Shown: piece after piece, positions 1 through 7,501 of the stretch
Layout: every line of letters begins with the position of its first letter
How positions within the stretch are numbered: the first letter of the stretch is position 1
Assembly (NCBI GenBank): GCA_964388485.1
Contig: CAYMAS010000001.1
Span: forward strand, 1-64,000
Origin: JBCDKH01 sp964388485
Lineage (GTDB): Bacteria > Planctomycetota > Phycisphaerae > Tepidisphaerales > Tepidisphaeraceae
Length of the DNA stretch: 64,000 nucleotides
Direction: 5' to 3'
Program-made: the position numbers and the translations under genes
Notes under the pieces: generated by a model
Databases searched by the model: none
Told to the model about the DNA's origin: nothing
The model's input: only the letters and a program-made list of their open reading frames with translations

Positions 1-163
1 CCAGGATCGCCGAGTGGACGACCTCGACCTCCACGTTGGCCCGCTCGCGGGCCTGGCTGAGCTGTTCGTGGTGCCCCTGCTCGGGCGGCAGGTGCGGGTC
101 TTGGTGGAGCGCGTCGTTCAAAGTAGGCTCAGGATGCGGTGCGGCGGCTGCGACGGGTGTCAC
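1..163 (-). CDS. Partial hypothetical protein, C-terminus outside window
   Basis: An open frame runs from a GTG at 163 to the left edge, on the same strand as recG and 28 nt after its stop codon. It reads about 54 residues that begin VTPVAAAAPHPEPTLNDALH and continue with a polar stretch rich in His, Glu and Gln. Third codon positions become strongly G/C after the first 15 codons, which matches the neighbouring real genes. An in-frame TTG lies 15 codons further in and could be the start instead. I do not recognise a family from this much sequence. The spacing suggests it is the next gene in the recG transcript. Confidence 0.45.
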   Translation of the reverse strand, partial: MTPVAAAAPHPEPTLNDALHQDPHLPPEQGHHEQLSQARERANVEVEVVHSAIL

Positions 164-191
164 GCGGATGACCCGCGGGTTCGTGGCAGCG

Positions 192-2369
192 TCAGCCTAC
201 GAGGGCGAGTTCGAGGGTTTCGCCGAAGCGTCTGAGCAGTTCGTCGCGGACGAACTTCAGGTCGGGGCGGTCGAGGCGGGGGCTGATCTTGAGGAGGGCC
301 AGCGCGTCTTCGCGGGCGTCGTGGAGGAGATCCATCTCTTCGCTCAGGTTGGCGACCTTCAAGGGGGGCAGGCCGTGTTGCCTCGTGCCGAAGAAGTCGC
401 CGGGGCCGCGGAGGGCAAGGTCGACCTCGGCCAGCTCGAAGCCGTCGGTCGTGCGGCACATGGCGGCAATGCGCTCGCGGCCGTCGCTCGTCTGCGGGTC
501 GGAGACGAGGAGGCAGTAGGATTGTTCGCCGCCGCGGCCGACGCGGCCGCGGAGCTGGTGGAGCTGCGAGAGGCCGAATCGCTCGGCAGATTCGATCACC
601 ATGACCGTCGCGTTCGGGACGTCGACGCCGACCTCGATGACGGTTGTTGCGATCAATACGTCGACTTCGCCATTTCGGAAGCCGGTCATGGCGGCTTCGC
701 GTTCGGGGCCCTTCATGCGGCCGTGCATCGGGGCGAGGCGAAGGCCCTTCAGCGGGCCCTTCTCTAGTTTCTCCAAGTGTGATTTGAGGCTCTTCGTATC
801 ACCACCCCCCACACTTCCATCATCGCCGATTTGAGGTAGAACGACGTACGCCTGCCTGCCCTTCTCGACTTGGCGGCGGACGAAGTCGTAGGCGCGGGCG
901 GCATCGCGGGGTTCGACGTGCCGCGTCTCGATCGGCTGACGGCCCGGCGGCAAGGCGTCGATCGTCGTCACGTCGAAGTCGGCGAAGTTGGAGAGCGCCA
1001 GCGTCCGCGGGATCGGCGTGGCGGTCATGACGAGGTAGTGCGGGGCGTGGCCCTTGTCCTTGAGATGGCCGCGTTGGCGGACGCCGAGCTTGTGCTGTTC
1101 GTCGACGACGACGAGGCCCAAGTTGGCGAAATCCGTTCCATCCGTAAGCAACGCCTGCGTGCCGACGGCGAGATGGATGTCGCCGCTGGCGATGTCGCGG
1201 CGTACGGCTTCGCGTTGGGCTTTCTTGAGCCGGCCGGTGAGGAGTTCGACGCGGACGGCGCTGCCGTCGAGGAATTGGCTGAGCGTGCGCGCGTGTTGGG
1301 CGGCGAGGACTTCGGTGGGGGCGAGCAGGACGGACTGCATGCCGTTGGCGACGCCGAGGAGCATCGCGTAGAGGGCGACGACGGTCTTGCCGCTGCCGAC
1401 GTCGCCCTGGAGCAGGCGGTTCATCGGCACGGGTTTCTTGAGGTCGCCGGCGATCTCGTAGACGGCGTTCTGCTGGGCGTCCGTCAGGTCGAACGGGAAA
1501 CGCGCTCGGATGCGTTCGTCGAGGCGGCGGTCGATGCGGAAGACGGGCGCGCTGATGCGGCCTTCGCGGAGCCGACGCGTGACGGCCAACCCCAGCTGCA
1601 GGAGCATCAGTTCGTCGTAGACCACGCGACGCCTGGCCTCGGCGGCGTCGGCGGCGTGAGCGGGCTTGTGGATCTTGCGGTAGGCGTCGCCGCGGGAAAG
1701 CAGGTGACGATTCTCCAGGAATTCGGCAGGAAACCACTCGTCGAGCTTCGCGGCGGCGGCTTCGACGTGGTCGGCGACGAGTTTCTCGATCTGCTCGCTC
1801 GGCAAACCCGCGGTGGCGGCGTAGATCGGGCGGAACGTGTTCTCCTCGATGGCGTCGGTGTCGTCGTCGACCTGTTCCCACTTGGGATTGGCCATCTGCG
1901 GGATGCCGCGGAAGTGGCGGACCTTGCCGCGGACGCGGACGTGCATGCCCGGCGTGAGCTTGCCGCGCATCCAGCCAGCGTTGAACCAGACGCAAGCGAG
2001 GACTTCCCCAGATTTCGCGTCTTTAACGGTGGCCTCGAATCGGCTGCGTGGGCGGCCGGCGATGAAGTCGCTGGCGACGACTTCGCCGCGAACGGTTTGG
2101 ATCTGTTCGGCGACGAGTTCGTCGACGCCGCGTTCGCCGGACTCGAACTGGTAGTCGCGCGGCAGGTAGTCGATGAGGTCGCCGAGGGTGGCGAGTCCGA
2201 GCTTGCGGAGGGCGGCTTCCTTCTTCGGGCCGACGCCGTCGAGGGTGGTGAGCGGGGTGGAGAGGTCGACCAAGCTGCCGCCACGGTAGAGGATTAGAGA
2301 CCCCTTCGGCAACGCTCGACGAACTGCAGGGCGGCCGCTGGGATGCTTACGCTCCGTGCTCATGTCCAA
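192..2369 (-). CDS. recG: ATP-dependent DNA helicase RecG
   Basis: RecG remodels stalled replication forks and branch-migrates Holliday junctions. The 725-residue product has the family's usual length and order. An N-terminal wedge/OB region (about residues 40-170) is followed by a superfamily 2 helicase core with Walker A GDVGSGKT at about 322-329 and the motif II box DEQHK at about 423-427. The second RecA-like domain contains TTVIEVGVDVPNA and the QLRGRVGRG motif near the C-terminus. The start shown is TTG at 2369, preceded nine bases away by a strong AGGAGG (2379-2384 on the plus strand). An ATG two codons later (2363) is the alternative. Its start overlaps that of the divergent DUF89 gene. 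Confidence 0.95.
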   Translation of the reverse strand: MDMSTERKHPSGRPAVRRALPKGSLILYRGGSLVDLSTPLTTLDGVGPKKEAALRKLGLATLGDLIDYLPRDYQFESGERGVDELVAEQIQTVRGEVVASDFIAGRPRSRFEATVKDAKSGEVLACVWFNAGWMRGKLTPGMHVRVRGKVRHFRGIPQMANPKWEQVDDDTDAIEENTFRPIYAATAGLPSEQIEKLVADHVEAAAAKLDEWFPAEFLENRHLLSRGDAYRKIHKPAHAADAAEARRRVVYDELMLLQLGLAVTRRLREGRISAPVFRIDRRLDERIRARFPFDLTDAQQNAVYEIAGDLKKPVPMNRLLQGDVGSGKTVVALYAMLLGVANGMQSVLLAPTEVLAAQHARTLSQFLDGSAVRVELLTGRLKKAQREAVRRDIASGDIHLAVGTQALLTDGTDFANLGLVVVDEQHKLGVRQRGHLKDKGHAPHYLVMTATPIPRTLALSNFADFDVTTIDALPPGRQPIETRHVEPRDAARAYDFVRRQVEKGRQAYVVLPQIGDDGSVGGGDTKSLKSHLEKLEKGPLKGLRLAPMHGRMKGPEREAAMTGFRNGEVDVLIATTVIEVGVDVPNATVMVIESAERFGLSQLHQLRGRVGRGGEQSYCLLVSDPQTSDGRERIAAMCRTTDGFELAEVDLALRGPGDFFGTRQHGLPPLKVANLSEEMDLLHDAREDALALLKISPRLDRPDLKFVRDELLRRFGETLELALVG
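2348..2353 (+). promoter_or_regulatory. -10 box TACGCT before DUF89 gene
   Basis: TACGCT lies 8 nt before ATG 2362, and the same hexamer recurs at the same distance before other genes here. It favours ATG 2362 over the upstream GTG 2356. It lies inside the recG reading frame. No clear -35 is visible. Confidence 0.5.
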
Positions 2370-3399
2370 GCCGTTCGTCCTCCTTCGCGATCCAGCGACC
2401 TACCGCGCTTGCAAGCTCGACCTCGTCGAGAATCATGATGCCCGCCGCTACTGGGTCGACTTCTTCACGAGCCACATCGACACCATCACCAGCCTCGGCG
2501 TCGCGGCACAGGCCGACACCGCAGACGCACGTGATCGTGCCCAAGCCGTCGCCGATCAATTACGAACGAAGCTGCGTGCTTTCATGGACCAGCCCAGGCA
2601 GTTCGGCCGCGTGACGCTCTTCGAGCTCGATCGCTGGCGAGACATTGCACTGCGAACCAACGGCTTCATCGACGCCTTCGTTGATCAGAAGCGACGTGAG
2701 AACGAAGCGATGCTCCCGCTCCTGGAGACGGTGGTCGAGCAAATCTGCCAGAGCGATGACCCCGTCCGTCTCGCGGTGGAAGGCGTCTTTGCCGGCAACA
2801 TCTTCGACATGGGTGCCAAAGCAACGGCAGGGCAGTTCAAGGACAAGTCGCCCGACTTTCTGGAGACGCGGTCGAAGCTCAAGCCGCGCCCGTGGCTGCA
2901 CGACGACCTCGACGCGTTTCGCCAACGCGTCAACACCGAGCCGCCGCGCAAGACCGTCTTCTTCGCCGACAACGCCGGCAGCGACTTCGTGCTGGGCGTC
3001 TTGCCGTTCGTTTGGCTCGCCAGCACGCCCGGCAGCAGCGTTGTGATCGCGTGCAACGAGGAGCCGAGCCTGAACGACATGACGGCGAGCGAGGTGCGCG
3101 AGCTTTGGCCACGCCTGCCGGCGGTCGTTCGCGACCTCCCCGTCGAGATCGTCTCGACCGGCACGGGCGACCCGCTCATCGACTTGTCCGCCGTCGGCCC
3201 AGAGCTGAACGAGGCCGCCGCAGACGCCGACCTCGTCGTCCTCGAAGGCATGGGCCGCGGCGTCGAGAGCAACTTCGACGCCGACCTGACCTGCGACCGG
3301 CTCAACCTGGCGATGCTCAAGGACGAGCTCATCGCCAAGGAAGTCGGCGGCAACCTGTACGACTGCGTCTGCCGATTCCGTCCTGTCAGCTCGGCGTGA
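2362..3399 (+). CDS. DUF89 / ARMT1-like damage-control phosphatase
   Basis: The 345-residue product belongs to the DUF89 family, metal-dependent phosphatases thought to remove damaged or surplus phospho-metabolites; the family includes the C-terminal domain of PANK4 and human ARMT1. Visible support: the motif FFADNAGSDFVLG (about residues 200-212) carries the Asp-Asn metal-binding pair, NEEPSLND follows at about 232-239, and LVVLEGMGRGVESNF comes near the C-terminus. The N-terminal third is helical and has none of these motifs, as usual for the family. The substrate cannot be read from sequence. The gene diverges from recG and is followed by a 316-nt gap that holds only repeats. Confidence 0.85.
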   Translation: MSKPFVLLRDPATYRACKLDLVENHDARRYWVDFFTSHIDTITSLGVAAQADTADARDRAQAVADQLRTKLRAFMDQPRQFGRVTLFELDRWRDIALRTNGFIDAFVDQKRRENEAMLPLLETVVEQICQSDDPVRLAVEGVFAGNIFDMGAKATAGQFKDKSPDFLETRSKLKPRPWLHDDLDAFRQRVNTEPPRKTVFFADNAGSDFVLGVLPFVWLASTPGSSVVIACNEEPSLNDMTASEVRELWPRLPAVVRDLPVEIVSTGTGDPLIDLSAVGPELNEAAADADLVVLEGMGRGVESNFDADLTCDRLNLAMLKDELIAKEVGGNLYDCVCRFRPVSSA

Positions 3400-3461
3400 G
3401 CCAGCCTTCGGGGTCGACTAAGACGGATCATGCTTGGAACGAGCGCTTCTACCAGAAGCTC

Positions 3462-3548
3462 GTCATCCCGAGCGAGCGCAGCGAGTCGAGGGACCTCGCC
3501 ACGCACGAGACGTTCCGAACAAGGTCCCTCGGCTTCGCTCGGGATGAC
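3462..3548. repeat. Imperfect palindrome, GTCATCCCGAGC type
   Basis: The left arm (3462-3496) begins GTCATCCCGAGCGAG and ends GAGGGACCT. The right arm (3522-3548) is its reverse complement, AGGTCCCTCGGCTTCG then CTCGGGATGAC, with 8 extra bases in the left arm. The transcript would fold into a long hairpin with a 25-nt loop. It sits alone in the gap between the DUF89 gene and the next minus-strand gene. The design is that of a dispersed intergenic palindromic repeat rather than a simple terminator, as there is no T-run. Confidence 0.75.
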
Positions 3549-3668
3549 AGACGCGCAGCTGCCAAGCACAATCCGTATGATTCAACCAGGTCGCACCCGC
3601 GGCTTCGCTTGCACCCCAGACTTCGAAAGCAACCAAACGAACAACCGGAGCAGCCCCACGGCCACTCC

Positions 3669-3710
3669 GGTACTCGGTACTCGGTATTCGGTACTCGGTA
3701 TTCGGTACTT
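3669..3710. repeat. Six tandem heptamers GGTA(C/T)T(C/T)
   Basis: Six uninterrupted 7-nt units run GGTACTC, GGTACTC, GGTATTC, GGTACTC, GGTATTC, GGTACTT, and end six bases before the stop codon of the minus-strand gene (3716). A diverged and inverted version of the same heptamer array lies at 44154-44230, also directly after a minus-strand stop codon. Nothing else is recognisable in the gap 3400-3715 apart from the palindrome at 3462-3548. Confidence 0.8.
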
Positions 3711-3715
3711 CCGCC

Positions 3716-4309
3716 TCAAGCCGCCAGCCGCGCCTGGCCGCCGGGCAGGTTCGTGCTGATCGCGTCCGCCAACGGCCCGACCTCGCCGCGGCCGTTGTAG
3801 TAGTTGGCCGTGATCCACACCGTCGCGCCGCCGGGCACGTCCTCGGGCATGGCAATGACGTGGTTCATCCGCGTCGCCTGCCCGGCGTGGGTCCACCGGC
3901 CGATCTGCGCCTTCGTCGGGACCGACTCGCTGATGGCGTAGTAGACGTTCATGCCCGCGATCCCGGCAGGCCGACCGGCCCGGCCGTCCTCACGCCGCAT
4001 GGCGATCGCCACCATGTGCCGCTTGGTGTCGGTGATGGTGACGACGGGCTCATCGTCCGGGGCGGTCTGCTCGGTCCTGGTGCGGTCCGGCACGGTGATG
4101 GCCAGCTGCCGCCGCTGCTCGTCGGTGGTCTGCGGGTGCGTCTGGACCTGCCTGACGAGGCTCCTCACGCTCCGCTTAAGCGTCTCCAGGTCCTCACGTT
4201 GGCGTTCGACCGAGATCCGCGTCCGCGTCAGCGGTTTCGACGCGGCATCAACGGAAGCCTTGGCTCGATCAAGGGTCGTCTGCAGGTCCGTTAACGACTG
4301 CTCGCTCAA
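3716..4309 (-). CDS. Hypothetical protein, coiled N-terminus plus fibronectin-like C-terminus
   Basis: The 197-residue open frame starts at TTG 4309. Residues about 1-70 are helical and charged (LQTTLDRAKASVDAASKPL). Residues about 95-190 look like a small beta-sandwich of fibronectin type III style (VYYAISES, RMNHVIAMPED, VWITANYYNGRGEVGPLADA). Coding character continues upstream of the TTG without interruption: SYLPARIADFIEWAVSFLRN is read in the same frame up to 4396. Directly before it lies ATG ACA TAA (4405-4397). The natural start therefore seems to be ATG 4405, with a stop at codon 3, so this gene may be interrupted or wrongly sequenced. I know no function for it. The heptamer repeat follows the stop codon. 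Confidence 0.65.
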   Translation of the reverse strand: MSEQSLTDLQTTLDRAKASVDAASKPLTRTRISVERQREDLETLKRSVRSLVRQVQTHPQTTDEQRRQLAITVPDRTRTEQTAPDDEPVVTITDTKRHMVAIAMRREDGRAGRPAGIAGMNVYYAISESVPTKAQIGRWTHAGQATRMNHVIAMPEDVPGGATVWITANYYNGRGEVGPLADAISTNLPGGQARLAA

Positions 4310-4545
4310 CCCTATCTGATTGTGGAGCAGCGTGGCGTTGCGAAGGAAGGAGACCGCCCACTCGATGAAATCGGCGATGCGTGCTGGTAAGTAGCTTTAT
4401 GTCATGGCAGAGGTGTTGGAAGATGGTGTGTTTCCGACGCCTCGCCCCAGTGGCTCCCGCCGGTTACCCCGTGTGTCGGCAACAGATCGACGACACGTTT
4501 GTCGCCGCCACGGATTTCGTTGTCCCCATCCGCGTCCGAAAACCT

Positions 4546-5442
4546 TCATCTCTCCACGTCCGGCCGCACGTGCAGGAACAGATTGACGCCTGCCGACTCG
4601 CAGTCGACATCGACCTGACGCGTCTCGGCACCGGCTTTGACGGCGAGAGACCGCAGCTGCTCCGGCGTCCGGTGGTGCAGGTGCCAGTCGCCGATCAACT
4701 CCATCCATGGCCTAGACGGGTTGCCGGTCGCAAAGTTTCCAATGACCAGCTTCCCGCCGGGTCGAACCGACTTCAAGAGCCGTCGGAGGCACAAGACGAA
4801 AACCCGATCGTCGAAATAGTCGAACAAGCCGGCGGACCAGACGAGGTCGAACAATTCGTCTGACTGATATCGCATCACATTCGCCTGCTCGAAGATGACA
4901 CGATCCTTGAACGGTCGACACAGCGACATCGCATAGGCGATGGCTGCTTCACTGGTGTCGACGCAGGTGAACCGTACTGCCGCGGCAGGCTGTTTGGCGA
5001 AGAAGTCATATACGTCGCGAGCGGGCCCGGATCCGACGTTCAGGACCGACAGCCTTCCATCGCCGTTGCGTTCAAGACCCTGGCTGACCTGTTGATGCAG
5101 ATACTGCACGCGGTTGCGGACGGCCCGAGGTGCGGGCTGGGCGTGAAAGAACTCGTCCCACCGCCGCAGGTCCGACTGCTTCGAGATGCGTTGCGTGTAG
5201 ATCCGGTCGATCATCTCGAAGTCGCCGGCGTAGCCGTGCGGCTTGAGGTAGCCGAAGCCCTGCATCGTGTCGAGCGACATCACACCGTCCGGCAGTGCAT
5301 CACGCACAACTGACGCTGGCACCGACGCCGCCACAAGACCATCGATGAGTGACAGAACGTGCTCGTACTCCGCCGGCTCGGGCCCGCCATGTTCCGCAAC
5401 CGCCGCCAACGCGTCCCAGATACGTTGCGCAGAATCGACCAT
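4546..5442 (-). CDS. Class I SAM-dependent methyltransferase
   Basis: The 298-residue protein has a helical N-terminal region (about 1-130) with the block GFGYLKPHGYAGDFEMIDRI, then a Rossmann-type methyltransferase domain. The SAM motif I is VLNVGSGPARDVYDFF (near residue 135), an acidic ribose-binding Asp follows in FTCVDTSE, and the post-motif region reads LFDLVWSAGLFDYFDD and LKSVRPGGKLVIGNF. Related proteins are often labelled as 3-hydroxypalmitate methyl ester biosynthesis enzymes (PhcB-like), but the substrate here is unknown. An in-frame TTG at 5460 would add six residues; ATG 5442 is preferred. The gene follows a small membrane-protein gene by 24 nt. Confidence 0.85.
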   Translation of the reverse strand: MVDSAQRIWDALAAVAEHGGPEPAEYEHVLSLIDGLVAASVPASVVRDALPDGVMSLDTMQGFGYLKPHGYAGDFEMIDRIYTQRISKQSDLRRWDEFFHAQPAPRAVRNRVQYLHQQVSQGLERNGDGRLSVLNVGSGPARDVYDFFAKQPAAAVRFTCVDTSEAAIAYAMSLCRPFKDRVIFEQANVMRYQSDELFDLVWSAGLFDYFDDRVFVLCLRRLLKSVRPGGKLVIGNFATGNPSRPWMELIGDWHLHHRTPEQLRSLAVKAGAETRQVDVDCESAGVNLFLHVRPDVER

Positions 5443-5466
5443 AACGCGTTGAGAAATCAATGGCCT

Positions 5467-5934
5467 TCAGACGCCGTTGCTGAAGAACGTGAACGCAAGC
5501 ACGAACAGGAGCTTGACGACCATGATGGTGGCCGCAACGGCGACCAGCATCCGCGAGTCGTGATCGTCCAGTGCTTCCGCTTCCGACTCGACGTCCAGGT
5601 AGGGATTGAAGGGTGACTGCTCTTGATCAAGTTTGATGAATCGCTCTTGCCTAGCTGTCAGCCAATGTCTGAGGAAACGAATGTCCTTCAGCAGACCAAG
5701 AGCGACCCACAGCAAGAGCGAAAGGAAGAGAAAATCGGCAAGGATCAGGAACGCCTTCACCCAAGCGGCATGCCGCTCTTCCATGCCAAGAAGAAATGCA
5801 CTGACTGCGAGCGGCACCGTGAGCGTAACCACATTGACGCTCTGCAGGTTACGCTTTGCGTGGCGTAGCTCCTCGCGATCTTCACGAATGACCTCGTGTA
5901 GAAGACCGTATTGATCACGTAGTTGTAGATCCAT
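5467..5934 (-). CDS. Small membrane protein with three predicted TM segments
   Basis: The 155-residue product starts at ATG 5934 (MDLQLRDQYG); a longer frame upstream would run into the end of the previous gene and is not supported. The first 30 residues are charged and helical. Hydrophobic stretches lie at about 35-51 (VTLTVPLAVSAFLLG), 60-82 (AFLILADFLFLSLLLWVALG) and 128-150 (MLVAVAATIMVVKLLFVLAF). An acidic loop (VESEAEALDDHD) lies between the last two. I do not recognise a family. It sits between a PEP-CTERM protein gene and a methyltransferase gene on the same strand, with short spacers, so co-transcription is likely. Confidence 0.7.
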   Translation of the reverse strand: MDLQLRDQYGLLHEVIREDREELRHAKRNLQSVNVVTLTVPLAVSAFLLGMEERHAAWVKAFLILADFLFLSLLLWVALGLLKDIRFLRHWLTARQERFIKLDQEQSPFNPYLDVESEAEALDDHDSRMLVAVAATIMVVKLLFVLAFTFFSNGV

Positions 5935-5969
5935 GGCGCCGCCGGATAAAGAATCTGCCTGCAAGACGC

Positions 5970-7367
5970 TCAGCGTCGCCGTCGGAGCAGGCCCAGCAGG
6001 CCGGCCGCCCCCAGCAGGCCGGCGGTGGTGGGCTCGGGGATAATTGCGGCATACCACGCGTCTATGTCGCTGGACTCCCTGTCCGACATCGTGCCGAAGT
6101 TATTCCTAAGGATGGTGAAGTCGGCTAGGTCGATCATGCCGTCGCCGTTGAAGTCGCCGTCGCTAAGCGTTGCACCCATTGCTGTTCCGAAGTTGTTGCG
6201 AAGAATAGTGAAGTCCGAAAGGTCGACAGTTCCATCGCCGTTGGCGTCGCCCGGTTGCTGATCGATGATCTCAAGACGTCGGGCCTCGGCTTGTGAACCA
6301 TTATCCCAGACTACGACAGCCTCGAAGTCTGTGACAAATGCTACCTTCGGAGCATTGTCTGCAAATGATTGTACATCCTCTGAAACCAGCATTGGCGTCC
6401 CAAGAAGCTCGCCGGTTCCGCTAATCAACTGGGCGAATAAGCTGGCTGGTTGCGATAATGGCTGATCAATATAGGTGATGATCACATCGCCCGAGTCGTT
6501 GATGTCGATCGCACTGCGAAAACTGTCTGCTTCAGTGTCCACCTCGGCGATAAGCATGTCATTCGAATCATATATCTCAATCTTTCCCGTGCTCGCAGCA
6601 AGAAGTGCGACACGACCAAGATCATTAGAAGCCATATCGCTGAAATCGAAGACATTGATGTCGGTCCTAGGGTTGCTTGAGGACTTCCCTAAGGTGGCTA
6701 CAGTAGAGGCCCGCTCGAACTGCAGATCTGAGAACGATTGTCCGAAGGTAGCGACCACTTGGTTGTCCTGAAGCCGAATAACTCCGGCACCTGGACCGGC
6801 ATCACTCAGCACCTCGATTGCCTGAGTCTGACCAGATGATCCGAATTGGGTAAATCGAGTCTCGAAGTTCGGCGGGCCAGATGGGTTCTGCATCTCCTGC
6901 GAGGTAGCGACGATGCTGATCCCGTTGTCGAGCAGCCCCACCCGGGGCTTAATACCTGATCCGAGTACGGAGCGCTCACCCCACCGCAGAGTCCCGTCAA
7001 GTGCGAACTGCTGCACGCGGCTGCCGTTGCCAGTGTACGTGATAGTGAAAGCGGAATCGTTCAGGGAAAGATCAGCAGGGGTGAAAAAGCTGCTTGTGCC
7101 AGCGACGGTGAAGGGGGAAGTTGATACTGTACCGTCAGATTCAAAGACGCCAGCCCTAAGACCCTCAGTCGATTCAAATGCAACAACGTAGTCGCCGGCA
7201 GAGTTTGCGGCAATAGTTGGTGCGCCCGAGAAGCTCACACTGGGATCCACGACGAAGCCATCGCCTACAGGTGAGAGCAACTGCGCGTCTGCACTGCCCG
7301 CAGAAACCAGCAGGGCCGCGGGAACAGTCGCAAGAACGGCACGATACTTTGTAAATGAATGGTTCAT
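5970..7367 (-). CDS. Secreted dockerin-repeat protein with PEP-CTERM-like tail
   Basis: The 465-residue product has a signal peptide (residues about 1-29, ending GSADA). The central region is beta-rich without a recognised catalytic domain. Two calcium-binding dockerin-like repeats follow (GDANGDGTVDLSDFTILRNN and GDFNGDGMIDLADFTILRNN). The C-terminus is IPEPTTAGLLGAAGLLG followed by Arg residues, the motif-helix-basic layout of PEP-CTERM sorting signals. This predicts export and surface anchoring or processing. ATG 7367 is chosen over TTG 7370. The gene is visibly less GC-rich than its neighbours. It lies 135 nt downstream of the kinase gene on the same strand. Confidence 0.85.
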   Translation of the reverse strand: MNHSFTKYRAVLATVPAALLVSAGSADAQLLSPVGDGFVVDPSVSFSGAPTIAANSAGDYVVAFESTEGLRAGVFESDGTVSTSPFTVAGTSSFFTPADLSLNDSAFTITYTGNGSRVQQFALDGTLRWGERSVLGSGIKPRVGLLDNGISIVATSQEMQNPSGPPNFETRFTQFGSSGQTQAIEVLSDAGPGAGVIRLQDNQVVATFGQSFSDLQFERASTVATLGKSSSNPRTDINVFDFSDMASNDLGRVALLAASTGKIEIYDSNDMLIAEVDTEADSFRSAIDINDSGDVIITYIDQPLSQPASLFAQLISGTGELLGTPMLVSEDVQSFADNAPKVAFVTDFEAVVVWDNGSQAEARRLEIIDQQPGDANGDGTVDLSDFTILRNNFGTAMGATLSDGDFNGDGMIDLADFTILRNNFGTMSDRESSDIDAWYAAIIPEPTTAGLLGAAGLLGLLRRRR

Positions 7368-7501
7368 CAAGCTGTCGAGGTTGAGGTAGACTTTTCTTTG
7401 CGATCAGAAGGCGATGCGGCCGCTGCGCAGCGGGCCGCCGATTCAGTCCTGCGGGAGCGGGCGGCGACGTGTGACGCAGGAAAAACTTTTCCCGTTCACG
7501 C

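Noticed and set aside
14..767. Plus-strand open frames at 14-235 and 36-767
   Set aside because: They lie antisense to recG and the partial gene; their composition is the GC-rich shadow of those frames and they carry no domain.
870..2297. Long plus-strand open frame of 475 codons opposite recG
   Set aside because: RecG motifs are unambiguous on the minus strand. The plus frame is Val/Ala/Glu/Asp-rich low-complexity, as expected from the complementary codon pattern.
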